Source: Rostratula benghalensis (taxonomy: Eukaryota; Chordata; Aves; Charadriiformes; Rostratulidae). From it: 64,000 bases of DNA. Location: contig VXAI01000191.1 of the NCBI GenBank assembly GCA_013399305.1, forward strand, positions 889,191 through 953,190. Reading direction: 5' to 3'. The notes below the pieces were generated by a model. It was not told where the DNA came from and searched no databases. It saw only the letters and a list, made by a program, of their open reading frames with translations. Shown here piece after piece: positions 13,304-25,849 of this stretch (position 1 is its first letter; each line of letters opens with the position of its first letter). Both the position numbers and the translations under genes were made by a program.

Positions 13304-13830
13304 ACTCCTTCCCTCTTGGCCCAACAACAACAATGCCAAGTCTGAATGACTTAGGAATGCCAGCACTAATTAAATGATCATCCGTGCAAAAGTTTCAACA
13401 AGGGTATCACACTTATCAGACCACAAACTCCTGCATTGCTAAAGGTTTAGGTATTTCCCAAGCTTCATGTAATCAATATTAACTGCAAAGAGTGGATAAG
13501 AGCAAAGCAGCAAGATTCATGCTAAACACAAACTAAATCAGATTTATTACCAGGAATGAGAGAAAGTGAAGATCCACAGCATGGATGAAAATGATGAGAA
13601 AATATTATAGGCAGGAAAAGGATACTAGAAAGAACAGAAACAATGCAGGTAAAGAAAGACAACTGTGAAACGTAGATAATTGTCAGAAATAAAAAAGGTG
13701 GAATTTATGTTTGAAAGGGCAAATCTAACACAGACTATGCTGACTTTGGAAGATATGTCACAACGTGAAAAAAAACTCTGTTAGTTTGAGAAAGGGGTGG
13801 AAAGCATTTGCTAGCTAAACTCCTTAAATA

Positions 13831-13846
13831 AATTGATTAATCAATT
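13831..13846. other. 16-bp perfect palindrome with TGATTAATCA core
   Basis: AATTGATTAATCAATT reads identically on both strands. The core contains two inverted homeodomain half-sites (TAAT/ATTA overlapping), so dimeric homeodomain binding is possible. AT-rich palindromes of this length also occur by chance in AT-rich DNA. Confidence 0.6.
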
Positions 13847-16656
13847 AAAAATCTCATACCAACGATACCTGCATAACTGTTATTTATATGAGCCATCATT
13901 TGATCCATGTGTTCGATCCACTCCAGGAGGAGTTCATCAGTGTGGAAAGATCAGAAGTTTTTAGTCACTGAAGCCACAGGCAACACAGTTTAATTGATTT
14001 CACAACCCATTATCATAAGAAAGAAAACAGAAGTAAAAAGACTTCAGTAAATTTCTGCTTCTTTCTGGAAGCATTAAATGAAAATATGGCTACAAAGATC
14101 ACAATTTGAGAGTGAACAAGTACTACATTCCCTTCAAATGCACAGGACATATCTCACCAAATTCTACAGAAGTGTTTGAACCAAAAAGTTTTTCAAGAAA
14201 ATTAATTAATTATAGAACAAGACTGACAAGTTTAATTATGATAAAAAAATGCCAGAAATCTTTAAACTGATTGCAAAAAAATCCAGTCTAAAGCTCTACG
14301 AAAAAAAATAAAAGATTGCTATAAGAAATACGATAGCATAAAAGTTGTAAAATAGATGCAAGAATAGAAGATAAAACGTAATTTATAGAAATTTTAGAAT
14401 ATATACTATATTACAAAACAACTGGTTTGTTTTAAAAAAACCTGTACGTTCATCAGAGCATATAAGTCTAGTGAGGCTCATTAAAAATATTGAGATCTAA
14501 CACAGACCAAAAAGAAGGTAAATGAGAATTTTCCTGAGGTACAATCATAATTTTGGTATCTTTATGTTGGACCAGTTCTTCTGTTACATAAAATAGCTTA
14601 TGTGGAGAAAATGAAGACTGCTGGCAACAATAAGCTCTCACGTAACAGGTGCAAAATGCACTCACAAAATCTTACAGACTATGGCTGGGAGGTAGACTGT
14701 AACACAGTTTGGAGTCCAAACAGACTTTTTTATACAGAAAATCTATACTTTGGAAATAAAAAACCCCAGTAACTATAAAGGAATATCCCCTGGCCACCCG
14801 ATTCATGAAACTACAAGAACTTGCCAACTTACATGGAATAGCTATCCTAAGCACAACTTAAGTAGTAGCTAATACTGAATGAGCTTTTTTAACAAAATAC
14901 ACATTACATTCTGGAAATCTGCTTTTTGATCTTTTTTTTTTAAATGTACCCTTTGAATATCCAAATTTCTTTCAGTCTAAACCAGAACCAAACTAAAATA
15001 TTCTAAAATGGAATGTAAAAACTCTGTCAGTCCAATTTGTAAAGCTAATATGCCAAAGGGGTATGAAATGGGCATGGAAAAAGGACTACAGATGCCAGGA
15101 AGCAATTCTTGCTCAGCAAGCAATAACTGCCTGGAATGGACCACAAGGAAAGGGAAGTTCATTGAGGAAAGATATTTGGACTGAGAGAGATGCTGTTGAG
15201 TGAGAAAGCAAGTGCCACGGGAGAGAAAGAGGATGAATTACTCTGACTGGAAGAGCTTCAAATTTCCAGTTTGAAGTCTTTTAAAATGGAGTATTTCTTT
15301 AAAAGTGGAGAAAAAACAGTCTAAGACCAGTATCAGTCTTCCGTAGGAAAGCTGGCAGGAATCAAGAAGGACAATACTTTATCAAGTTTATAAAATAACT
15401 AAATACCAAGATACTCCTTACAAAAATCTGACCTCAACACAGGGTGAATAAATATGTTTATAAACAGCCACTCCACTACCCACCCCTTGAGTCAGGAAGA
15501 AAGGAGAGTGATCATTTCTTAACCACCAGCATGATAAAACCGGACAGAAACAAATAAGACACCGTGGAAACCATAGCAAAAGACTTAATGCTGCTTTTCA
15601 GGGAAGGATGTCAACAAGGAGCCAAGCCATCACACATTAATACAGAAGAGAAAATTCTTTTATTGTTTTGACAACAGCCAGTAAGTCAATTTATCTCTAG
15701 TTAAAATGCATTTATACAATGAAATGCAGAAGTCAGCTCAGTACCCTCAGTGTAGCAGTCTGGGGAACCTGCTGGGAGTAAACCTTATTATCCACTCAGG
15801 GGTTTGAGCAGTTTTAGTCCACAACCAATTCGACTTAAGGCAAAACACAGCTGCTACTTTGAAAGTTTCCTGCTGTGTAAGAAATAATTAAGGCTGCATG
15901 ATCAGTATTCAGCAAAGCATTAAGAGCAAAGATGCTAAATTAATTCTGCCTGCAAACGAAGAGTTAAGTGCAGCTGCATTACAGAATGGACTACATAATG
16001 GTGCAGTTTGAAGGCGAAACAGGAGTTAAATAAGATGATGTGTGTGTCAGAGGCTAGACTGAATCCTAACTACACAACTGCATATTATGTCATGGTTTAG
16101 AAGTTCTTTACTCAAAAAGTAAAAAAGTACAGGTTCCAAAATGAAGTTACAGATCTGTATTTTGATTTAACATCAGGGGAGCAGCAGCGGAACACACTTA
16201 TCAATGTGTGTACTAAAAAAGCACAGGCTCATTACAGCTTTTGCTACTAAGCTGATATTACTTAACTATTACACAGAAAGCTATGAGATCTGCTAATGGT
16301 AATACAGGTAATTCAGGGCAGTTCATCCTTACAGCATCCTGACCTGAACTTCGATTCTCTCCTCCAACAACCCTCAAACCACTAGTTGTGCCAAGAATTT
16401 CCAACCCAGAAATGGCACTTGGTCCATGTGGGGACCGGATGCTCAGTTTCCTGATCGCTGGAATGCTTCCAGTTGAAGGGATATGGAGCCAGGTCACCAG
16501 GCACTTTACATCATCCCCACAGCTACTCCTCATCTCCTATACAAGAGAAGCTGTGAGACAGATGGAAGTGCTCCACAGACTAGTGTCAACCCATAAGTTG
16601 TCTGCTGGACCAGACCCCTCGAAATGACTAGGATGCTAATAGCTTTAACACTACTT

Positions 16657-16710
16657 AAAAAAAAAACACAAAAAAACCCCAACCAAAACCCAAAAAACCC
16701 AAAACAAACC
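16657..16710 (+). repeat. A/C-rich low-complexity tract
   Basis: A runs interspersed with CC or CCC blocks and no consistent period. Confidence 0.85.
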
Positions 16711-18434
16711 TAACTCAATAAAAGCCCCGCACCCTACAGTTTTTATTAAAGTTAGAGTTGCAGCTCCTTGACAGGAGGCAATCAGACATTTAGAAGAATT
16801 CTGAAACATTTGCTTAAGACAGGGATTTCCAGGCAAAACTTGAATATCACACCAATTCAGGTTTGTGCTAGCAGGTTGTTACTGCTCCTTTAGTTAACAG
16901 AAGGCAAAGCTTAGGACAGGGATAAATTTTACACTACTGTCAGGATATATATCCTCTAGTTAAGGACACTGTAGATGCCATCTGCTTATATTTAATTTAT
17001 TCATTTTGATTTAAAATGCCAGGCTGTAATTCTTCATAACTAGACATCTTTAAAAAATAGCACTTTCAACATGGCTAATTACACCTGTGTATTCCCTAGG
17101 GCTTTTCTTATAAAAACAGTACGAAAATAAACTATTCTAAGATTTTACATTGGTCTGGATTATTTTTCCACTTTCAGGTGTAACAGATTTTTTTTTTTTT
17201 CTTTTTTCCCTATATTTCTAAACACCACAAGACTGTCCTACCATTGCTTTCCCAAAGTTGTTGCTGAATCTTGGCTTCTGGAATTTTCAGCTTCCTGGAA
17301 AGCAGGATCTCCGGCCACATATATGTCAGAAATTCAAACAGACCAGGGCACATAGCCATGCTCTGGGCTTGGAACCAACAAACATGGTACAGCTCGTGGC
17401 TGTACAACTAAAATCCTATCCCCTCCCAAAACAGCCTGGCCATATCCAAACAGCCTTTTGGAAATGGTCCACCATTTCTCCTAACCCCAGAACTATGCCT
17501 GGGCATTATCTGGGAGAGTGTTAGTTGGCACAGGACAAAACTATGTCATGAACAGCACTAAAAATGTAACAGTGCAGTCGCATGCCATATCCATTCCTTA
17601 TTTAGTTCCTACTATGAACACACATCACGACTACAGTACCCAGTTCCTTCTGGAGAATATCATTTTCAGAAGTTAATTCCATAAGTAGCCAATGCATTTC
17701 AGAATTAACAGGTCACCTTTTCCAGACATTATAATTTCTGGCTTTAATATCGCATCCCTCACCTAGGTGGTAGTTGCTTTAAAGTTCAGAGAACAGAATT
17801 AAGCATTTGTGTTTCTACATGTATTATATGCAGCGTACATGAAAATCCACACTCTCTAGGTTTAGGAACTTATTTAATGTGTTCAGCCAGATTGAAGGTG
17901 ACCATCTACCTTCTTAATTTCAGCAAGCCTGGACTGCTGTCAGCAGAGCATTGGTCCTGTCTGTCAGCTGGCATAAAGCAGGCAGAGCTCCATCGACAGC
18001 ACCCCAATGCACAGCAGCTGAGACTCTGCTTCTCCAAACTTTACCCACATCAGGGTGGTGAGCAAGGAAGAAATTAACTTTATAAGATTAGCATTTCAAG
18101 AAAAAAACTAATGGGTTCTTTTTTTTTTGTTTTCAATGTATCTTCACAAATTTGTTTCTAAGTTAGAAACTCCAACTTACTTACTTAAAAAAATTACATG
18201 CAAATATGAATCAAAAACATTTACCTTTAAATTGCACAAAAAGAAACACAAGCAGCAAGCCTTTGTAAACTCAGAGGCATACAAAATTTTTCCAAAGGAA
18301 AACAGAATTATAAAAAACCCCAGACGCTATAAAACCACACACCCCTTCCACAACTGCTTACCTACAGACCATCTCACTACATGCTCCTCCACTCCCAACT
18401 CCACTTACCTTGAAGTGGTCTTATAGCAGTATTG

Positions 18435-19063
18435 TGTATTGGTTTGTGTGCCAAGGTTTTGGTAGCAGAGGTACTACAGGGGTGGCTTCTATGAGAAGAT
18501 CCTAGAAGATTCCCCATGTCTGACAGAGCCAATGCCAGCCAGCTCTGAGACAGACCTGCTGGTGGCCAAGGCCAGACCCAGAAGCCACAGTGGTAGCACC
18601 CCTGGGATAATATGGAGAAGTTGATGGAGAACTGACTCCCGTGGGAGGGATCTCACACTACAGCAGGGGAAGAGTGTGAGGAGTCCTCCCCTTGAGGAGG
18701 AAGGAACGGAAGAGGCATCGTGTGATGAGCTGACCACAACCCCATTCCCCATCCCCCTTGCACCACTCGGGGGCAGGAAGGACAGAAAATTAGGAGTGAA
18801 GTTGAGCCTGGGAAGAAGAAATGGGTGGGGGCAAGATTTGTTCCTATTTTTCATTATCCTACTCTGATTCGATTGGCAAGGAATTAAATTCATTTTCCTC
18901 AAGTCAAACCTTCTTTGCCCAAAACAATAATTGCTGAATGATCTCTCCGTCCTTACCTTGACACGCAAGCCTTTCATTTTATTTTCTCTCCCTGTCCAGC
19001 TGAGGGGAGTGACAGAGTGGCTTGGTGAGCACTTGGCATCCCACTCAGGGTGACTCTACCACA
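18435..19063 (+). mobile_element. Solo LTR of avian ERVL-type element with intact TSD
   Basis: The element starts TGTATTGGTTTGTGTG and ends CTCTACCACA. The six-base direct repeat GTATTG lies immediately outside both ends (18429-18434 and 19064-19069), which is strong evidence for an integration event and fixes both borders. Internal blocks such as AAGGTTTTGGTAGCAG, the CAGAGCCAATGCCAGCC segment and GAAGTTGAGCC match a common avian ERVL LTR as I remember it. An ATTAAA signal is at 18883-18888. Members of that family that I recall carry a longer, internally repetitive middle, so this copy seems to have lost part of it. No retroviral genes flank it. The 162-codon minus-strand frame is antisense to the LTR and spurious. 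Confidence 0.92.
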
Positions 19064-19849
19064 GTATTGATAAAAGTGCATATTATAATGTAAAACCTTG
19101 ACAAACCATTTATAACTGCTGGAGTACTGGCTGCCAATCTGGTCCAGTGAGTCCACCGAACAACCATCTGCTCCAAGCTAATAGTTCCAGATGACAAACT
19201 CCCACACCCCAGTTTACCAAGGAATACTTTAATCAGTGCCTCAAACTACAGGTACAATTTCTGTCTTTCAAAAAGATGAAAAAATGACAAATCTTCCCCA
19301 ACAGTGACATCAACATTCAACTAAAGACCGTCACTCCAATTAACCAGAAAACTCACTATCAGATCTTCCAAGGAAAACAACCTAAAACCTAAAACATAAC
19401 AAAAACCCTCCCACACAAGTGAAGTAACAAATTTATTAAATCCCAGTGATGATAACACTGCTGGCATGAGACAGACATCTGCTTCTCACAGAGCTTGGCC
19501 TACATCCTAGTTCTGATGTGAAGAAAAAAAAAATTAATAAACCAGCTAGAGAGAAAATTACTTTAGATCCAGAATTAGTATGGTCCTTTTGCTCTGTTTC
19601 CAGGATACCTACAGTGACACTAGAGAAGGAGGATGCTAGGCAATGACTGCTCATTACAAAGATCATAATTTTCTACAGGTCCCTTTGGCCACCTTGACAA
19701 AATGCTTCATTTCATAAGGAAGTAAATGTTTGAGTGAAAGTTCTCCGCTTTTCATAGTTGTCAAAGAAAAAAAAAAAAAAAGTCTGGTTTCCCCCAGACA
19801 CCTCCATTCCGCTGTGATTTTTAAAGTGCCTTGTGCTGGACTGAGCAAG

Positions 19850-20260
19850 ACGAGAGGCAGCTGATTTACACGCCCCCGTGTCAAATCATTTCACAGCATC
19901 CGTAAGCAAAGGGATCGTACAAGGCTGACTAAAGCCAAGCTGGTCAACGCCGTGAATCGTTGGCTTGGAGATGGCTTTGAACGCACAGGGAGGACATCAG
20001 CAGGGCTGAAGCTGAAGGTTCAAGATCACCCTGCACATTCTGATGCCTAATCACCAGCCCATCAACCACCACCACAGCAATCCACAGCAGAGGCTGGGCG
20101 GAACTTAATTAGGGCTGTAAATTGCCTTCGCTCTACTGAGAAAATGTGACCCTCATCAGTGGGAGGGCTATGCTTTTTGTCAGAATACGTCAAAGGAAGT
20201 CAGGCGACTCTTGCTTTACTGAAAGTCACTGTAAGACTGCAGAGCAAGTGGGCTCAAGGA
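19850..20260. promoter_or_regulatory. Candidate conserved non-coding element
   Basis: Repeat-free sequence with retained CpGs and clustered motif-like words: GTCAAATCATTTCAC, TTGGCTTGGAGATGGC, ACTTAATTAGGGC and TACGTCAAAGG. It sits within the presumed first intron. Conservation is inferred from texture and has not been measured. Confidence 0.25.
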
Positions 20261-20575
20261 ATTCTCCAGGCATGAAGATGTCCAGGTTTGCCTTCTGTGC
20301 GAGCCTTCAGAGAATCCCCTAAATAGGTTGTTTTCTGGAAAACTGGAGATGAAACTTTTTAACGGTGCAAAATTAAGCAATAAACTTAGGCATGCCTACC
20401 TACAGTCACTGGCACAAGATGGGAGAATACCACACACAGTCGTTCTTCAAGCACCAGCAGAAAAGTGTCTGCAAGTTTGGAGGACAGCCTAATCCCTGAG
20501 AGCTGGGATTTTTATCTTCTTTCCAAACCCATTTATATCCAACTCCCCTTTAGAATCCCTCACCCATACAGGGGG

Positions 20576-20617
20576 AAAAAAAACACAACACCCAAAACAA
20601 AACAAAAAACCCCCCAC
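20576..20617 (+). repeat. A/C-rich low-complexity tract
   Basis: A-runs broken by C, ending in a run of C. Confidence 0.85.
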
Positions 20618-20924
20618 GTTATTAGAAGAATGAAATGTTTTACTTCAATGTCAGTTGAAGGAAATGCTACCACTTACTCTTCTGGCAATAGCACATTAAA
20701 GGCAGAAAGCAGAATGTTTAGTACCATGTAGGAGAGCCAAAGCTACCTGAATAACCTCCCCCCAACCCTCGCCTTGTGATTCTCTCTAAAGCAAGTCATA
20801 TGGCAGCACTTTTCTCCTTTTATGGGCAAAAAGAAAGGAGAAAGGAAGTCAGCAGCCAGGCAGGACTGCATTGCAACATGAATTGAGAAGCTCAGAGCTC
20901 TACTACTGCTCACCCAGCCCTACC

Positions 20925-21220
20925 TCAGTGCATTAAGAATACATACCCTGAGAGAGGCATACCATGAATCAACTGCCATTTACTTAATGCATAGATAATT
21001 ACATGTCAGCGAGTGTTTCACGCTGAACTCGTCACTGGAGAATGTATTCAAAACCAAAGGACAGAGGGCATGGAACATATTTGCATTTGCTTATCTACCA
21101 TCTCCTTTCTTTGTGTGAATGTCCTGTCAGTAGCATGCAAACCACTTCTTTGGGAAACAGCTGTAGTGATAGCATGACTCAGAGCAGCAATTAATATGAT
21201 AGTACTTTCTGCCTCATGGA
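20925..21220. promoter_or_regulatory. Candidate enhancer with octamer and AP-1 sites
   Basis: A perfect octamer ATTTGCAT is at 21079-21086, a related ATGCAAA at 21135-21141, and a perfect AP-1 site TGACTCA at 21175-21181, within repeat-free sequence that also holds TAAT/ATTA cores. Motif clustering suggests a regulatory element, but individual short motifs occur by chance. Confidence 0.25.
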
Positions 21221-21442
21221 CTTCCATACATGTCCCACACCGCCCCGGTGCCCATCACCCACACCCAGCTGGGTCCACCTTCCTTTGTCATTCAGCAGCT
21301 CCACAAGACTGGTTCAGGGAAAGTCACTAATGATCTGACTTAACAAATTCGGCTTTTCTTGAGGAGAACTATAGAAATTTCAATAGCTCAATGCTAGGGG
21401 AAAGGTAAACGACACACGTAATTCCCTATATATCAGGAGGGG

Positions 21443-21466
21443 AAAAAAAAAAAAAAAAAAAAAAAA
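21443..21466 (+). repeat. A24 homopolymer
   Basis: Twenty-four A residues after GGAGGGG. No retroposed gene body precedes it that I can recognise. Confidence 0.95.
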
Positions 21467-22854
21467 GAATAAAAGCCTCACTGTTCTTTTATCAATAGAA
21501 AGAAATAAATCACTGTTTCTGCCTCAACAACCGGTATTAGAGTTCAATGCTTAAATCATGAGGACTCCTACCCATGAACAGCTAAAGAATAGAGATGTTC
21601 TACAGAAATTCATTTCCTCCCCGTGTACGGGTGATGGAATCAAGAATTTGTATAAGAACTCCCACCTTCCGCCTGAGAAGTCCACACACCCCCAAGTGTA
21701 CAGACAGGCACCCAGAGGGTACTTGCACACATCTCCTCTGGAGCCAGGGAACACGTCCATCAGCCTTACAGGTACCCATCCTTGATTCAGAACCACCTTC
21801 TGTTTCCTCAGCTTCACCTGCAACCATTCTGCGTGTTATCCGGATATTGCAACTTGGTATTTGCCTGCTTTCTTTGGGATTGAGCTTGAGAACAACTGAA
21901 TTCAATTACACGAGTTATGCTTGCTGGGTCACAGCCCACGCATCAAAGATAAACCACAGATAGGCATTTCCAGGGCCAGAGTCTCTGTCCTTAAAACTTT
22001 TTTTTTGTTTTTTGGTTTTTTTTAAGGAAGGAAGCAGTTTCCCTGGTTATCAGATCATTATCAGGTCAGATCAGATGGCCAAAACAGCAGAGTTCAGTAA
22101 GGAGCTTACAATAATCCCATCATGCTCTTACACAGAAAATGGAATTTGTTAAATATACGTATTTGTTATTGTCAAAGATTAAAGCTTCCAAGGAGCAAAT
22201 GGTAAAGTATTACCAGTGTGTATTTAATTCTCTTTCGATAACGGTTTATTTCAGTATAAACATGGAATATTTCTTTAAAAAGTAGTACTTTAACCTGTAG
22301 GTGTCCCTTTGCCTTATGAATAAATTAGGAGACACTGAATAACAGCAACCGCAAAAGTACAAACACTTTATTACGATTGTGGTGACTCAGACTGCCAGGA
22401 TTTGGCAGCCCACAGTGTTCCTCAGCAGCAGAACAAAAGGGGATTTTTTTTGGCGGATTTACTTTTAGTTCAGTAAAGGACAACATGATACTGTCTGCTC
22501 TGTAATGAATCAAAACCTCAGTAAAACAAAGGCATAAGTAGTCAGACTCCAATCATTTTTTTGTCTCACAGTATGAAAATGGACAAGCAGATTATCTATA
22601 ATTCTCAGGCCTTCAATATATGTGCTCTCTCCCTGCCTTTTGGGGAAAAAAATAAAGTAGTAAGATTATCCAGTGGCAGAAATCTGCCTGCAGTTCAACA
22701 GGCAACATATTCCCAGAATACTTAAAGATCGGGAAATATTTTCTATTTTCCTCTTCAATACAAGAGATACTGATACAAAACAATAAGTAGATTTTTTTTA
22801 ACACCTCCTCTAACCAAAAACATAAACCCTGTATCCCGAGTATCGCACTCTAAC

Positions 22855-23200
22855 AAAATCTCTGAAGTATTCAGAGCATGAAACGCGTTTTGAGAGAGAC
22901 TCTTTTTCCAGCATCCCCATCATGATCTCATTTGGAACGGCAAACCGTCCCCGCGGTAATTGGAATTACAGAGCTCTGCTGCAGCACAGCCTTGTGAGAG
23001 GGCGAGGGAAGTGTTCCAATCCTACAGCACATTTATGCTTTAATAATAAAAACATAGGGAAAAGGGTTACAGAATATCAGCTCCCATTTCCTCTGCTGCC
23101 ATCAATTATTAGGCAGATTATTACAGACTTATTTCCAGAAGCTTCTAAAGATGCCAGTGTCCATCATGAAATCTCTCCTCTGAAGGAGTCACCAACAGTC
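22855..23200. promoter_or_regulatory. Candidate conserved non-coding element with paired homeodomain site
   Basis: CpG-retaining, repeat-free sequence. TAATTGGAATTA at 22957-22968 is two inverted ATTA cores four bases apart, next to CCCCGCGG, and further TAAT/ATTA words follow at about 23040-23125. No splice sites or plausible protein were seen. Function is inferred only. Confidence 0.25.
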
Positions 23201-25824
23201 TACAGATGATCCTTGAAGCAAAACACTGTGCAATTACAAAGCAATAGAGTATGAGGAGTCAGACCATATATATGGGGGTGGAAGAAAGTGTAACTGAAAT
23301 GAAATTAGACTGTTTCTGGAAACAAAACACAACAAATTTAACAATCTAGCCTTCTAAAATTTAAACAAGCTTGAACAACTCTGAGTAATAATGTAACATC
23401 TTCCTCTTACCAATCCTTCCCCCCCATCTTCCACAGCATTAAACGAACCCCCTCCAAAAAATTAGAGCCAGCAAATCATCCGTACCCAGATAAACACCAC
23501 TACTGCACATCTCTCACAGAGCCTATTTAAACATAATTCTGGAATCAATTTACTGGAGATAGGATCATATGGATCAGTTACCAGAGAGAATTTTCCTTCT
23601 TCTCCAAAACCAATTCAGCTCCCTAAGTGGCACCATCACTCAGCATTTCCGTACCAGCTAACAACCAACAGTAATGAATTTTTGCCCTACAGCTCCACAT
23701 CACTATTAATATGCATGAGAGAAACCAGAAGACAAACTTTCTCCCCTCTTTTCCCAGAAAGCCATTAACTCAAGCTAACCTCCCAGACTTAATCTGGGTC
23801 AGCTGCAAAATGAAAATTATAATGGTAGGGCTAAGTGCTGAATACACTTGCAATAAAGAAAATAGAACAGAAAGCAGGTTTTCTTTGAAATGGCTTTGAA
23901 AAGCAAGAAAACAACCCCTTCCTCCCACTTCTCAGTCTAACCACATTCAGCGTAGACATCAATAGTCTCGGGACACTACTGGGCTCAGTTCAGTGGCACA
24001 GGCAATTTTAAGAGTACTTAAAATGTCTTAAAACATCCCGTCTTCCCAGTAGGTGCTACTCTAAGCAGGATATGGGTCTTCTGGCCATCCTGCATCTGGC
24101 ACCCAGTGCAGGCTCAGTGGATGTCATAAAGCATCTCAGCAAGCACGAGATGCCCATGCTGGGCAGCTGTATCAAACCAGGCTCAAATTGTGTTCTAACC
24201 CCAAAATAAAGACTTTCTTTTCTGAAGGAAACTTCAGTCTTGCCAAATTATGGCCTTCATCACCACAAAATCCCTACTTCTCTTAGATTCAGTAGTCTGT
24301 ATGAGACTAGAAGCACAAAATGGGCTCACAAGAGAATTTTGAACACGGCAACAATAAAACTGGGTATATAATTGAAATTAAATATAACTGGGATAGTAAG
24401 AAGGGAGCCATCCAATCTAATAGGAAACAAAGTTGTGAAGGATGTTCCTTAAACATCACCTACGCTAGAAGCTTGAGAGATGCCTATGCTATTAAAAAAG
24501 GTGGTAAAACCCTCAGGCCTCCCCGGGAGCAAGATACAAAGTCAGCCCTTCCACAAGCTGATGAGGAAAGGAGTCATGCAATTTTGAAGCTTCGGATGAG
24601 AAGGCAGGAGCATGCCCCCAAGCACCATGCAGCAATTTAATAAGAGCATCAGGAAAACAACCACAGAGGAAGTAAAAGTGGGTGGGAGGCTCTTCCCAGG
24701 CTGGCTCGTAACCCCACCGCTGCATGCCAAGGTAGTGCCCTAACCTACAGGCTATCCTAGACTATCCCTGCCTAAACCATGACATGGAAAAAACATTTAC
24801 TGGATGAAAGAATGAAACACCCGTGCAAAGCATATTTCCCTCACCTCAGCCGAATACCTTGATCACAGGACAGGAGTCATTCTGCCTCTGGCCTAATTAA
24901 TTCCTTTTTTCTTTCTTTTTGTTCAAAGTAACACGGTTGCAGGTGAAATGAAGGACAGCTTCAAACTGAAAAAGGGACAGAGAATCAAGCTTGACACTTG
25001 GTAAGGGATGGAACTAATGTGTCATCGAATATAAGGAGAAGAGGGAGAGAGAAACATCACTGCAAACATTTCTTCCTCAAGTTTGAGAAAATAGCTTGCA
25101 TGTACTTATTTCTTAGGAAAACAAGTTTTTCAAATCCTGGGGGAACGTTCCCATCTCGGGATGCTAAAGGCAGTCAGGCAGGAGAGAGACAACACTCTCC
25201 AGAATAGTCACGGTGGTAACAGCTCTGGATGGATGCAGAAATGAAGCTCTGTGCACCTCATTTTTCTTCACAGTACAAGATACAGACAATGGTGTGTTTT
25301 CAGACGTGAGTTTTAAGAACATCGACCTTAGCTTTGAGGCATCTAATTGTAAAATAGGCCACTGAAATAATTCATGAATTCAGGCTGTACTACAACCAGA
25401 AGAGGGATTTCTCCCCCAAAATCCTATAAATTATGTATCAAAAAAGCTTCTAACAACTACTTAAAACTTAAGTTCAACCCATAAGGTTGAAAAGAGGAGA
25501 GTACAGAATGGCTGTTATCTAAAACATCAATGTAAGTCTACTCATCCCCTTAAAACCACCTCCACAGTGTTACTGAATAGTGCAAACTCCAATGCTCAGA
25601 TATGCCTTCACAATAAACGGGACCAAACTCAAAAATCCCAGTGTGCTCCATGCCCTACTCCAGACACGGCAACTCCCACACCCTATAATGCTCTTCAGTG
25701 GGTCTGAGGGACACACGTTCACGAATCACAGATAATAACTTCAGACTTCAACCAAACCAGGCTAGCACCTGCGATAGGCACACACAACACCACTGCTGCT
25801 GGAACCTTCAAAATGAACTTTTAA

Positions 25825-25849
25825 CTTTTTTTTTTTTACTTTTTTTTTT
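25825..25849 (+). repeat. Poly-T tracts
   Basis: Two long T runs separated by AC. Confidence 0.85.

Larger units (their letters stand above)
13304..18428. other. AT-rich unassigned non-coding DNA
   Basis: No coding exon or known repeat was recognised. It holds a 16-base perfect palindrome (13831-13846) and an A/C-rich low-complexity tract (16657-16710). Frames of up to 99 codons are short and unlike any protein I know. Confidence 0.5.

Noticed and set aside
18489..18977. 162-codon minus-strand open frame
   Set aside because: Lies wholly inside a solo ERVL LTR, antisense to it. LTRs of this type do not encode proteins.
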